Source: DAOTTI01 sp034437795 (GTDB lineage Bacteria; Chloroflexota; UBA11872; UBA12225). Taken from it: a DNA stretch of 23,296 nt. The translations under genes were made by a program, and so were the position numbers. The first letter of the stretch is position 1. The number at the start of each line of letters is the position of its first letter. The notes beneath the pieces are model-generated. The model made no database searches and was not told the DNA's origin. It saw only the letters and a list, made by a program, of their open reading frames with translations. The DNA is taken from positions 1-23,296 of the forward strand of contig DAOTTI010000033.1 of the NCBI GenBank assembly GCA_034437795.1, written 5' to 3'. Below are positions 1 to 8,574 of the stretch, piece after piece.

Positions 1-1
1 G

Positions 2-1555
2 GAGCTGATCCTGGCGGTGCAGGTGGAGACGCGCTACAGCAAGGACCAGATCCTGGAGATGTATCTGAACCAGGTGTACTACGGGAATCAGGCCTACGGG
101 GTGGAGGCGGCGGCCCTGGCCTACTTTGGCAAGCATGCCCGCGACCTGACCCTGGCTGAGGCCTCCCTGCTGGCCGGCCTGGTGCAGCTTCCCAGCCAGT
201 ACAACCCGGTCGACAACCCCCGCGGCGCCTTGCGCCGGCAGGCGGCCGTGCTGGACGTCATGGTGCGCTACGGCCTGGCCACGCCGGAGGAGGCGGAGGA
301 GGCCAGGCGCCAGGCCGCCGGCTTCACCTACCGGCAGCGCCAAACGGACATCAAGGCCCCCCACTTCGCCTTCTACGTCAAGGAGCAGCTCCAGCAGCGG
401 GTCAATCCGGAGGTGCTCCGTGGCGGGCTCAAGGTCATTACCAGCCTTGATCTGGGCATGCAAGAGCTTGCCCAGCAGGCGGTGCAGCGCCGCGTGCGCC
501 AGCTCCGGTTCCAATCGGTCAACAATGGGGCGCTGGTGGCGCTCAACCCCAGGACGGGTGAGATCCTGGCCATGGTGGGCAGCTACGACTACTACAACCA
601 GGCCATCGACGGCCAGGTGAATGTGGCCACCGCCCTGCGCCAGCCGGGATCGGTCTTCAAGCCCATCACCTACGCCACCGCCTTCGCCACCAAGAGATGG
701 TCCCCCGCGACGGTGGTGGTCGATCAGCCGATTACGCGCCCCGACCCGACAGCAAGGAACGGCCTCTACCGGCCGGTGAACTTCGACGAACGCTGGCACG
801 GGGCAGTGACCCTGCGCAGCGCCCTGGCCAACTCCTACAACATTCCGGCCGTGCTGCTTCAGGAGGCAGTGGGGACGAAGGAGGTGATCAAGACCGCCCG
901 CGCGCTGGGGATCACCACCGAACTGCCGGAAGTGCTCAGCCTCACCCTCGGCGCTGGCGTCGTGCGCCTGCTGGACATGACCGCCGCCTACGGGGTCTTC
1001 GCCAACGGCGGCGTACGGGTGGCGCCGACGCCGTTCATCAAGATCACGGACAGTCGCGGCCAGGTGGTCTACGAGCTGACGCAGCCGAAGGGCGAGCAGG
1101 TACTGAGCACGGAGGTGGCCTACATGGTCACGGACGTGCTGGCCGACCAGGTGGCGCGCCGCCCGATGTTTGGCGACGAGCTTGATCTGGCCGGCGGGCG
1201 GACGGCCGCGGTGAAGACCGGCACGACCAACGACTTCCGCGATTCGTGGACCATCGGGTACACGCCCAGCCTGGTGGTGGGGACCTGGGTGGGCAATACG
1301 GACAACTCGCCCATGCTCCGTGTGGCGGGGGCGCTCGGAGCGGGCGCCATCTGGACCGAGTTCATGGACCAGGCGCTGAAGGGCCGGCCCAACGAGCGCT
1401 TCGCGGTGCCGCCCGGCCTCAGCCGCACGCGCGTGTGCGGCGTCACCGACCTGCTCATCACCGGCTCCTCGCCGGCCTGTAACCTCGGGGCGCCGGCCGT
1501 CATCCTGCCGCCCACGCCCACACGGCCAGCTCCCACGGCCACCGCCGCGCGCTAG
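2..1555 (+). CDS. Class A penicillin-binding protein (PBP1A-like), 5' end missing
   Basis: This is the C-terminal part of a bifunctional peptidoglycan synthase that acts on the outer face of the membrane. The frame is open from base 2 and runs off the left edge, so the membrane anchor and catalytic glutamate of the glycosyltransferase domain are not visible. What remains of that domain (RYSKDQILEMYLNQVYYG) is followed by the transpeptidase domain with all three motifs: SVFK (nt 650-661), SYN (nt 833-841) and KTGT (from nt 1214). The catalytic serine is intact, so the protein should be active. It ends in a Pro/Thr/Ala-rich tail. Most residues match the complete PBP at 18046-20163, so the two are paralogues. 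A hairpin pair follows the stop codon. Family assignment is secure; the true start lies outside the window. Confidence 0.96.
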   Translation, partial: ELILAVQVETRYSKDQILEMYLNQVYYGNQAYGVEAAALAYFGKHARDLTLAEASLLAGLVQLPSQYNPVDNPRGALRRQAAVLDVMVRYGLATPEEAEEARRQAAGFTYRQRQTDIKAPHFAFYVKEQLQQRVNPEVLRGGLKVITSLDLGMQELAQQAVQRRVRQLRFQSVNNGALVALNPRTGEILAMVGSYDYYNQAIDGQVNVATALRQPGSVFKPITYATAFATKRWSPATVVVDQPITRPDPTARNGLYRPVNFDERWHGAVTLRSALANSYNIPAVLLQEAVGTKEVIKTARALGITTELPEVLSLTLGAGVVRLLDMTAAYGVFANGGVRVAPTPFIKITDSRGQVVYELTQPKGEQVLSTEVAYMVTDVLADQVARRPMFGDELDLAGGRTAAVKTGTTNDFRDSWTIGYTPSLVVGTWVGNTDNSPMLRVAGALGAGAIWTEFMDQALKGRPNERFAVPPGLSRTRVCGVTDLLITGSSPACNLGAPAVILPPTPTRPAPTATAAR

Positions 1556-1584
1556 CCCCGATCCCTCACGGCCAGCGGAGAGTT

Positions 1585-1643
1585 CCCTCTCCCACAGTGA
1601 GAGGGGGATGGCTCCTTTAGTCCCCTCTCCCTCTGGGAGAGGG
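1585..1643. terminator. Double GAGAGGG hairpin, REP-like, between convergent genes
   Basis: Two perfect stems lie between the PBP stop and the end of the minus-strand ligase fusion. Stem one is CCCTCTC (1585-1591) with GAGAGGG (1599-1605). Stem two is CCCTCTCCC (1623-1631) with GGGAGAGGG (1635-1643) around a 3-nt loop. The following GCTAGGGTGAGGG is typical of REP-like elements dispersed in many high-GC bacteria. Its place between convergent genes suggests a bidirectional terminator, but there is no U-tract, so that role is inferred. Confidence 0.6.
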
Positions 1644-1683
1644 CTAGGGTGAGGGCTCCAGCTTCACGGCCGCCGAGCGGGCA

Positions 1684-4197
1684 TTAGCGTGTCTCAAGCA
1701 GCGACTGGCGCGCGCGCTCCGTCGCCTCCTGGTAGGGCATGTCCTTGGGGAAGGTGACCGGTTCGCCGACGATGAGCCGCACCCGTCCGCGCCTGATCGG
1801 GAGATAGGGGAACGGCGGGTTGCGCGGGAAGAGCCGGTCATAGCCTTCCAGCCTGAACGGCACCACTGGCACGCGCATCTCCACCGCCATCAGCCCCGTG
1901 CCCCCGAGGAAGGGCAGTAGCTGCCCGTCCACCTCGGGCTCCCCTTCGGGGCTCATGATCACGGCGTAGCCGGCGTCCAGGTAGCGCCCCAGCAGCTCCA
2001 GGCTGGGCCGAACGGCGCCCCCGCTCTTGACGAAGGGGAACGCCTGCACGACCAGCTCCCCCAGCAGCCCCTGCCAGCGGTCGCGCCCTTCCCACAGGCG
2101 CGCGTCGGCCGCGATGGCCACCCGCGAGCGGAGCTGGGGCGGGAGCGCGCGCAGCACGGCCAGCGCGGCGTACGGGCCCTGGTAGTTGAAGATGAGGATG
2201 GAGGGCAGGGGGATCTTCGCGGCGCGCTCCGGATGCACCACCTCCAGGTCCATCCAGCGGTCCTGCAGGCGGAACAGGACCTGCTGCAGCAGGCGCCGGA
2301 GGGCGCGGATGGGGGCGGCGCGGGGCCAGCGGGCAGGGGCAGCCGGCGCGGCGGCCGTGGTGGTGGCCTCCCCGGCCAGGCGCCGCAGCTCGCCGACGGT
2401 GGTCTGCGGCCCCACCTTTGCTTCGTCGATCGCGCGCCCCATCTCCTCCTCGATCATGGAGAGCAGCTCGACGCGGCCCAGCGAGTCCAGGCCGAGATCG
2501 GCCTCCAGCTCCTGATCGTCACGCACCTCGCCGGGCGAGCGCTGGGCGGCGCGGGCGATGATGCCGGTCAGCGGGTCAGCAACGGGCGCCTGGGCCACGG
2601 GCGCCGGCTCCGCCGCGCGTTCCGCCTCGGGGCGGCGCTGGCGCTCTACCCACGCCCGCACCGCCTTACGGTCGACCTTGAGCGTGGGCGTACGCGGGAA
2701 GTCCTCGTCCGGCCAGACGCTGTGGCTGGCGATCTGCTGGTGGGCCTCAAGCTGCCGGTTGACCTCGCGGACGATCTCCGCCGCCCGCGCCGGCTCGGCG
2801 GTGAGCAAGACGGCGTGCACCGCCTCGCCTCCGGGGCGCTCCACCCCGACCACACAGCTATCGCGCACCAAGGGATGCTGGTTCAGCGCTCGCTCCACGT
2901 CCTCCGGATAGACGTTGCGCCCGTCGGGCAGGACGATCTTGTACACCGCCCGGCCCGAGATGTGCAGGAAGCCGTCGGCGTCGAAGTAGCCGATGTCGCC
3001 GGTACGGAACCAGCCGTCCGTGAACGACTGCGCCGTCAGGTCGGGGTTGTTGTAGTAGCCGGGCGTCACCGTCGCGCCGCGGATCAGGATCTCGTTCTCG
3101 TCACCGATCTTGATCTCCACCCCCGGCACCGGCTTGCCCACACTGCCGAGGCGCTTCACCTCCCAGTTATTGATGGCGGCGGCGGCGCTGGTCTCGGTCA
3201 GGCCATAGCCTTCGAACACGGCGATGCCCATGCGCTCCCAGGCCTCGGCCACCGGCACGTGCAGCGGGGCGCCGCCGACGCCGAAGAACTGGAGGTGGCC
3301 CCCAAGCTGCCGGTGCACCGGCCGGAAGAGCAGGCGGCGCAGCCGGACCGGCAGGCGCGGGGCGAGCCGGTGCGCCAGCTCCCACTGGCGCGCCTTCCCC
3401 TGCTCCCGCGCACGGCGCTCCATGCCGGCCAGCATCAGGCGCAGCAGCTCCGGCACGATGGCCAGGCAGGTGATCTTATCTTCACGCATCGCGCGGCCGA
3501 TGGTCACGGCGTTCACGCGCGGGACGTAGGTCACGCGGACGCCACAGGTGAAGGCGAGAAGCAGACCGATGGTCAGCTCAAAGGCGTGGCTCAGCGGCAG
3601 GATAGAGAGGGCCCGGTATTCCGGCCGCAGGGGGAAGGCGACGTGCAGCGCCGCCACCTCGGCCAGGAGGTTGCCGTGCGTGAGCATCACCCCTTTGGGC
3701 ACGCCCGTGGTGCCTGAGGTAAAGGCGATCTCGCACAGGTCGTCCCGCTCCACCTTGGGGAGGGCCTCCACCGCCGCCGGCGGCGTGCCCGCGACCAGGT
3801 CGAAGAGCCGCTCCAGGGCGATCGTCTCCGTGACCGGCGGGCCAAAGGCGCCCTCCAGGTGCTCAGACTTAAACCCCAGGCGGGCCGCGGCCTCGGCGGC
3901 AAACCGGTTCAGGGTCTCCTGTGAAGAACGAATGTCAATCGGAACCACGACGATGCCGGCCAGCCAGGCCCCAAAATACAGCACTGAATATTCCGGCATG
4001 TTCGGCGCCCAGATAGCGATCCGGTCGCCGGGTGACAGGCCCTTGGCCAGGAGCCAGGCCGCCGTCTGGCGGGCGAGCGCACCGACCTGGCGGAACGTCA
4101 CCCGCTCCAGGCGGAAGCCGCGGCGCACCTGGAACGCCACACTGTCGCCGAACCGCTCGGACGTGGCCAGGACGAGTTCACCCAGATTGCGGTACAT
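1684..4197 (-). CDS. Fusion: fatty acyl-AMP/CoA ligase + acyl carrier domain + PlsC-like acyltransferase domain
   Basis: Three domains are visible (837 aa from the ATG at 4197). An AMP-binding adenylation domain spans about 1-525, with the phosphate loop FTSGTTGVPKG near 159, YGLTET near 331, TGD near 400 and a C-terminal LKVDRK lysine. A carrier domain spans about 540-615, with the phosphopantetheine site DLGLDS (Ser572). A PlsC/LPLAT-like domain spans about 635-837, with SPEG near 749. The order suggests activation of a fatty acid, loading onto the built-in carrier and possible transfer to a glycerolipid acceptor, as in Aas-type enzymes but with reversed domain order. The usual acyltransferase NHxSxxD motif reads NYQGPYA, so the catalytic His and Asp are absent and activity is doubtful. 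The ATG at 4197 is preferred because GAGAGGA lies about 10 nt upstream; an in-frame GTG at 4221 is the alternative. Confidence 0.88.
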   Translation of the reverse strand: MYRNLGELVLATSERFGDSVAFQVRRGFRLERVTFRQVGALARQTAAWLLAKGLSPGDRIAIWAPNMPEYSVLYFGAWLAGIVVVPIDIRSSQETLNRFAAEAAARLGFKSEHLEGAFGPPVTETIALERLFDLVAGTPPAAVEALPKVERDDLCEIAFTSGTTGVPKGVMLTHGNLLAEVAALHVAFPLRPEYRALSILPLSHAFELTIGLLLAFTCGVRVTYVPRVNAVTIGRAMREDKITCLAIVPELLRLMLAGMERRAREQGKARQWELAHRLAPRLPVRLRRLLFRPVHRQLGGHLQFFGVGGAPLHVPVAEAWERMGIAVFEGYGLTETSAAAAINNWEVKRLGSVGKPVPGVEIKIGDENEILIRGATVTPGYYNNPDLTAQSFTDGWFRTGDIGYFDADGFLHISGRAVYKIVLPDGRNVYPEDVERALNQHPLVRDSCVVGVERPGGEAVHAVLLTAEPARAAEIVREVNRQLEAHQQIASHSVWPDEDFPRTPTLKVDRKAVRAWVERQRRPEAERAAEPAPVAQAPVADPLTGIIARAAQRSPGEVRDDQELEADLGLDSLGRVELLSMIEEEMGRAIDEAKVGPQTTVGELRRLAGEATTTAAAPAAPARWPRAAPIRALRRLLQQVLFRLQDRWMDLEVVHPERAAKIPLPSILIFNYQGPYAALAVLRALPPQLRSRVAIAADARLWEGRDRWQGLLGELVVQAFPFVKSGGAVRPSLELLGRYLDAGYAVIMSPEGEPEVDGQLLPFLGGTGLMAVEMRVPVVPFRLEGYDRLFPRNPPFPYLPIRRGRVRLIVGEPVTFPKDMPYQEATERARQSLLETR

Positions 4198-4366
4198 CAC
4201 CTGCTGTCCTCTCTGTCGCACTCGGCTCCCTACTGTTCACTCCCGGTTCCCGCTCCCCTGCGCGCTACACGCCAATCCCTCCTTCCCTAACCTTCCGTCC
4301 CTTCACCTGTCCCAGGCTGTCCATCCTCATCCTACCCGAAACGGGCGCACCAGGAAAGACGGATGA

Positions 4367-4379
4367 GGGGCATCGCCCC
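4367..4379 (-). terminator. Possible weak terminator after the MFS gene
   Basis: A 5-bp GGGGC/GCCCC stem with a 3-nt loop lies 12 nt past the stop of the minus-strand transporter. It is followed on that strand by a pyrimidine-rich stretch (TCATCCGTCTTTCC). It is short and has no clean U-run, so the call is tentative. Confidence 0.3.
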
Positions 4380-4391
4380 GGTCCACAGGCC

Positions 4392-5813
4392 TCAGGCCGA
4401 CGCGGGCGCCGCGCGGACGGCGGCCGTCACGCGATCCGGCAGGCGGTAGCCCAGGGTGAAGGCCAGCAAGCCCAGGAGCACCCCGAGGCCGGCGATGGGG
4501 CCAATCAGGCGGATGCCGAGCGGCTGCTCCGCCGAGTAGCCGAACGTCTGCAGCACGACGCCCATGATCGCCGCCGAAAGGGCCACCCCGGCTTTGCCCA
4601 GCGTCTCCTCCACGCCATAGTACACGCCCTCGCGGCGCAGGCCGGTACGGGTCTCGTCATAATCGACGATGTCGGCGATGATCGGGTTGGGCAGGACCAG
4701 CAGGGCCGCCATGGGCATCCCCAGGAGACCGATGTACGCCACGCTCTGCAGGAGGGGATCGACCCCGGGCACCATACCCAGGAAGAATAGCCCGGGGAGC
4801 AGAACCACCAGCACGGCCATCGCCAGGCGGTAGACGAAGGCTTTGGAGCGCCGGCGTGCCAGCCAGCTCACGCCCGGCAGGCTGGCCAGCGCCACCAGGA
4901 AGAAGAGGCCGGTGACCAGGGACACGTCCGCCTCCGGGCGCCCGATGACTACGGTGACAAAGTAGGGGATGGCCTGCGTGAGCATGTTCAGGCCCAGGTA
5001 GAACATGATCTCGCTGCACACGAAGACCAGGAACTGGCCGTTGGTCGCCGTCAGCCGCAGGCCATCCCACAGGGAGAGCGGGCGCTCGTGGGCCGGCACC
5101 ATCGGAAGGTGCCGCACGCCCAGGGCGCTGATGGCGATGGACGTGGCCGCCAGCAGGCCGAAGATGACGGCCATGCCGGCAAAGCCGACCCAGCCGATGA
5201 CGGCCCCGCTGGCTACCAGCCCGACGCCGGCGCCGAAGATGCCAAAGGTCACCTTCCATGACGAGATCCGCACACGGTCGGGCGGATCGCGGGCGATCTC
5301 CGCCAGGACCGCCTCATAGGGCTGGTGGACCAGGGTGTAGCCCACGGAGTAGGCCTGGAGGACGATGAAGGCGTAGAGCGCCGTCCAGGGCAGGCCGGCG
5401 CCGGCCGGCGGGGTCCAGATGAGGAGAAAGGCGATGAGCAACAGAGGCGTACCGCCGACGATGAACGAGAGGCGGCGCCCCCAGCGGGTACGCGTGCGGT
5501 CGCTCCAGTGGCCGATGGCGGGGTCATCCACGGCGTCGAGCACGCGCCCGATGCCGAGCAGGAGGCCCAGGAGTGCGGGCGGCACGACCGTCGGCCGGCC
5601 GGCATCAGGCGGCGGCGCCAGAAAGTAGACCAGCCAGAGACTGAGCGTCTGGAACAGGACGTTGAAGCCGACGGCGCCCGAGGCGTAGAGCAGCTCATCG
5701 CTGCGCTGGCGGGGTCGTGAGGCCGGACCTGCGCCCGCCACAGCATGATCAGCGGGCGCTTGACGGGCAACCATCCGGTCAGGCACGTCCATCGCCGATC
5801 CCGCGCCATACAC
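4392..5813 (-). CDS. MFS transporter, GPH (glycoside-pentoside-hexuronide:cation symporter)-like
   Basis: This 473-aa polytopic membrane protein has about 12 hydrophobic segments. The first begins near residue 45 (ASGAVGFNVLFQTLSLW). The pattern DDPAIGHWSDRTRTRWGRR near residue 97 is the hallmark loop of the GPH branch of the major facilitator superfamily, which takes up sugars or related solutes with Na+ or H+. A second GPH-like segment, ADIVDYDETRTGLRREG near 380, is also present. No neighbouring glycosidase shows the substrate. Internal in-frame ATGs at 5792 and 5774 are possible starts, since none of the three has a convincing Shine-Dalgarno sequence; the first 40 residues are polar and poorly constrained. 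Upstream lies an 86-bp palindromic repeat. The family is clear but the substrate is unknown. Confidence 0.87.
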   Translation of the reverse strand: MYGAGSAMDVPDRMVARQAPADHAVAGAGPASRPRQRSDELLYASGAVGFNVLFQTLSLWLVYFLAPPPDAGRPTVVPPALLGLLLGIGRVLDAVDDPAIGHWSDRTRTRWGRRLSFIVGGTPLLLIAFLLIWTPPAGAGLPWTALYAFIVLQAYSVGYTLVHQPYEAVLAEIARDPPDRVRISSWKVTFGIFGAGVGLVASGAVIGWVGFAGMAVIFGLLAATSIAISALGVRHLPMVPAHERPLSLWDGLRLTATNGQFLVFVCSEIMFYLGLNMLTQAIPYFVTVVIGRPEADVSLVTGLFFLVALASLPGVSWLARRRSKAFVYRLAMAVLVVLLPGLFFLGMVPGVDPLLQSVAYIGLLGMPMAALLVLPNPIIADIVDYDETRTGLRREGVYYGVEETLGKAGVALSAAIMGVVLQTFGYSAEQPLGIRLIGPIAGLGVLLGLLAFTLGYRLPDRVTAAVRAAPASA

Positions 5814-5837
5814 TCAGCGTGCCACTCGAATTACAGG

Positions 5838-5923
5838 CTAAGTATCCGCTGGTATGTTCGTGCGGGACAGGACGGACGGGCATCGATGGACAGGGCGACG
5901 CGAACATACCAGCGCCGACTTGG
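5838..5923. repeat. 86-bp palindromic (MITE-like) element, copy 1
   Basis: Arms of 23 bp (5838-5860 and 5901-5923) are inverted repeats matching at 19 of 23 positions, including the perfect 14-bp CGCTGGTATGTTCG. They enclose a 40-bp centre containing GGGCATCGATG. A second copy of exactly the same length is at 12264-12349, with 33 of 40 central positions identical. It lies between the MFS gene and the GTPase gene and does not interrupt either. It encodes no transposase, so it would be non-autonomous if mobile. Confidence 0.8.
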
Positions 5924-5966
5924 CCTTGCGGATTGGTACGCGGCGTCCGTCGATGAAGCATGCGGG

Positions 5967-6998
5967 CTAGCGCTCGTAGAGCTCGACGACGTCCTCATCT
6001 TCGAGGACGTGCTGGCGGCCAACGCGCTGGCCGCTGAACTTACCGGATTCGCCCCAGACGACGGCGTACCGCAGCTTCTCCCGCAGCTCGTGGTGGATAG
6101 CGTCCGCCAGATCGTCGATGGTGCTGCCCCGCGGCAGCACGAACGGCCTGGTCCGGTCGGCCGGGCGCCCCGGGGGCTTGGTATAGACGCGGATCACGTC
6201 CAGGGCATCGAACAGGGCGCGCCTGAGCGCCTCCAGGCCCTGTCCGGTGGCGGACGAGATGGCGAAGAGCGGCAGGCGGTCGCCGACCTCGAGAGCCAGC
6301 AGCTCGTAGCACTCGGCGGCGCCGGGGGCGTCGTATTTGGTCCCCGCCAGCAGCGCCTTCTTGCGGTAGGCGCCCGGGATCCTGTCTTCCTGCGGCGTCT
6401 GTGCGTCTTCCTCGTCTTCGTCGGCGCTCGCTTGCCGGTCAGGGGCGACGGGGAGCACGCGCATGGCGGCCAGCTCCTGCTGGAGCGTCTCCCAATCGCT
6501 GAGGGGGTCTTCGCTCAGATCGACCAGCAGCAGGAGCACGTCCGCCTGGCGGATGAGCGCGCGCTGCCAGCCGGGCGTCTCGCCGGGCACGACCGGAGGC
6601 AGGTCAACGAGCTGGACCTGGACGTTCTCGAAGGGCATCATCCCCGGCTGGGGCAGCTGCGTCGTGAACGGGTAGTCGGCGATCTTCGGCGTGGCGTTGG
6701 TGAGCACGGCCAGCAACTGCGACTTCCCCGCGTTGGGCAATCCGACCAGCGCGACCTGCCCGGCCCCCTCGCGCCGGACGGTGTAGAGCTGGGCGCGGGC
6801 CGCTCCCGCCTGGCGCTCCGCCTGCTCGGTGAGGGCGGCGATCCGGGCGCGGAGCTCGGCCCGCAGGTGGTCGGTGCCCTTGTGCTTGGGCATGACGGCC
6901 AGCATCGTCTCCAGGGCCTCAATCTTCTCCGCCGGCGACCGGGCGCGACGGTAGGCCTTCTCCGCTTCGAAGTACTGTGGCGGGAGGTTGGCCGGCAT
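5967..6998 (-). CDS. DRG/Obg-superfamily GTPase with C-terminal TGS domain
   Basis: This 343-aa cytoplasmic GTPase starts MPANLPPQYFEAEKAYRRA, a helical N-terminus typical of DRG-like proteins. The G1 P-loop is GLPNAGKS (86-93), and DYPFTT (109-113) gives the G2 threonine. G3 reads DLPP (132-135) instead of DxxG, and G4 reads TKYD (220-223) instead of NKxD. SSA (248-250) is G5. An acidic insert, DEDEEDAQ, lies near 193. The TGS domain spans about 268-342 and ends in VLEDEDVVELYE. Relatives bind ribosomes or RNA and act in translation or stress, but the exact role here is unknown. The ATG at 6998 is supported by GAGAGGAAG about 7 nt upstream. The gene is divergent from trpB across 190 bp. Confidence 0.9.
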   Translation of the reverse strand: MPANLPPQYFEAEKAYRRARSPAEKIEALETMLAVMPKHKGTDHLRAELRARIAALTEQAERQAGAARAQLYTVRREGAGQVALVGLPNAGKSQLLAVLTNATPKIADYPFTTQLPQPGMMPFENVQVQLVDLPPVVPGETPGWQRALIRQADVLLLLVDLSEDPLSDWETLQQELAAMRVLPVAPDRQASADEDEEDAQTPQEDRIPGAYRKKALLAGTKYDAPGAAECYELLALEVGDRLPLFAISSATGQGLEALRRALFDALDVIRVYTKPPGRPADRTRPFVLPRGSTIDDLADAIHHELREKLRYAVVWGESGKFSGQRVGRQHVLEDEDVVELYER

Positions 6999-7188
6999 GG
7001 TCTGCTTCCTCTCGCTGCGCGGGCACTCTCGCTACCGAGCCGCCACGTGGCTCCGCGGTGCCCTCCGTCACATGAAGCTTACAGTGAGAACGCCGGCCAT
7101 GCGCCTGGCCACGGCAACGTATACTCCGCCGCGAGCGCCCTGCCGGTCGCCGGCCAGGCAGCGGACCGATCACTGGAGGAGGTGCTCC

Positions 7189-8556
7189 ATGCCCGAGGAA
7201 CGAACCAAGTTTCTACTCGAGGAGCGGGACATTCCCACGCACTGGTACAACATCCTGCCCGACCTCCCGTCGCCACCGCCGCCGGTCCTGCACCCCGCGA
7301 CGGGCCAGCCCATCGGCCCGGCCGACCTGGCGCCCCTGTTCGCCGAGGCGCTGATCAAGCAGGAGGTCTCCATGGAACGGGAGATCCCCATCCCCGACGA
7401 GGTGCGCGAGCTCTACAAGCTGTGGCGGCCGACGCCGTTGTACCGCGCCCGCCGGCTCGAGCGCGAGCTGGACACGCCGGCGCACATCTACTACAAATAC
7501 GAGGGCGTCTCCCCCGCCGGCTCGCACAAGCCGAATACGGCCGTCGCCCAGGCGTACTACAACCGGCAGGAGGGCATCCGGCGGCTGACCACGGAGACGG
7601 GGGCCGGCCAGTGGGGCTCCGCCCTGGCCCTGGCCTGCACCCTGGTGGGCCTGGACTGCACCGTCTACATGGTGCGGGTGAGCTATGATCAGAAGCCCTA
7701 CCGGCGTTCGATGATGCAGGCCTATGGCGCGGAGGTGATCCCCAGCCCATCGGACCGGACCAGCGCGGGGCGCAAGATCCGCGCCGATTTTCCCGATTCG
7801 CCGGGCTCGCTGGGTATCGCCATCTCCGAGGCGGTGGAAGACGCGGCCACGCACGACGACACGCACTATTCGCTCGGGTCCGTGCTCAATCACGTCCTGC
7901 TGCACCAGACCGTGATCGGGCTGGAGGCCAAGCGGCAGATGGAGCTGGCCGGCGAGTATCCGGACGAGATCATTGGCTGCGTCGGTGGCGGGTCCAACTT
8001 CGCGGGCCTGGCCTACCCCTTCGCCCGCGACAAGCTGGCCGGCAGCAAGCCGGCGCTGCGTCTGCTGGCCGTGGAGCCGGAGGCCTGCCCCACGTTGACG
8101 CGCGGCGAGTACACCTACGACTACGGCGACACAGTGGGCCTGACGCCCCTGGTGAAGATGTACACCCTGGGGCACACCTTCGTCCCGCCGGCGATCCACG
8201 CCGGCGGCCTGCGCTACCACGGCGATGCCCCGTCGCTGTGCCTGCTGGTGCACGAGAAGGTGATCGACGCCGTGGCCTACCACCAGACGGCGTGCTTCGA
8301 GGCGGCCGTCCAGTTCGCCCGCGCCGAGGGGATCATCCCCGCGCCGGAGGCGTCCCACGCCATCCGCGCGGCCATCGACTCGGCGCTGCGCGCCAGGGAG
8401 GCCGGCGAGCGGCGGGTGATCCTGTTCAATCTCTCCGGCCACGGGCACTTCGACATGAGCGCCTATGACGCCTACTTCAGCGGGAAGCTGCAAGATTACG
8501 CCTACCCGCGGGAGATGGTGGAGGAGGCCTTGCGCCACCTGCCCAAGGTGGGCTAG
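7189..8556 (+). CDS. trpB: Tryptophan synthase beta chain, TrpB2 type
   Basis: This PLP enzyme (455 aa) condenses indole with serine (or phosphoserine in some TrpB2) to give tryptophan. The sequence is TrpB2 throughout: YYKYEGVSPAGSHKPNTA contains the PLP lysine (K114), TTETGAGQWG contains the catalytic Glu (E136), and CVGGGSNFAG (264-273) binds the PLP phosphate. The N-terminal extension before the PTPL motif is typical of the TrpB2 subgroup. The start is chosen at the ATG at 7189 because GGAGGAGG (7175-7182) sits 6 nt upstream; longer in-frame readings lack this. A TATACT at 7120-7125 could be a -10 box but has no clear -35. No trpA is adjacent. TrpB2 genes often stand alone and may salvage indole rather than work in the TrpA complex. 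Confidence 0.95.
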   Translation: MPEERTKFLLEERDIPTHWYNILPDLPSPPPPVLHPATGQPIGPADLAPLFAEALIKQEVSMEREIPIPDEVRELYKLWRPTPLYRARRLERELDTPAHIYYKYEGVSPAGSHKPNTAVAQAYYNRQEGIRRLTTETGAGQWGSALALACTLVGLDCTVYMVRVSYDQKPYRRSMMQAYGAEVIPSPSDRTSAGRKIRADFPDSPGSLGIAISEAVEDAATHDDTHYSLGSVLNHVLLHQTVIGLEAKRQMELAGEYPDEIIGCVGGGSNFAGLAYPFARDKLAGSKPALRLLAVEPEACPTLTRGEYTYDYGDTVGLTPLVKMYTLGHTFVPPAIHAGGLRYHGDAPSLCLLVHEKVIDAVAYHQTACFEAAVQFARAEGIIPAPEASHAIRAAIDSALRAREAGERRVILFNLSGHGHFDMSAYDAYFSGKLQDYAYPREMVEEALRHLPKVG

Positions 8557-8574
8557 CCCCTCATGCCTCTTCGA

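Noticed and set aside
2233..3717. Long plus-strand open frame opposite the ligase fusion
   Set aside because: It is rich in Arg, Gly, His and Ala with no family pattern, and lies antisense to a gene with clear domain motifs. It is a by-product of high GC.
5838..5923. Factor-independent terminator of the GTPase gene
   Set aside because: The same structure with a conserved centre occurs elsewhere at exact length, so a mobile or repeat element is the better explanation, though it may also affect transcription.
7079..7276. Leader peptide or attenuator in front of trpB
   Set aside because: No Trp-rich short frame or competing hairpins were found between 6999 and 7188.
5745..7688. 647-residue plus-strand frame across the GTPase and into trpB
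   Set aside because: It spans a recognised gene on each strand and lacks a ribosome binding site or domain pattern.
7213..8538. 441-residue minus-strand frame opposite trpB
   Set aside because: TrpB2 motifs on the plus strand are continuous and complete; the antisense frame is composition-driven.
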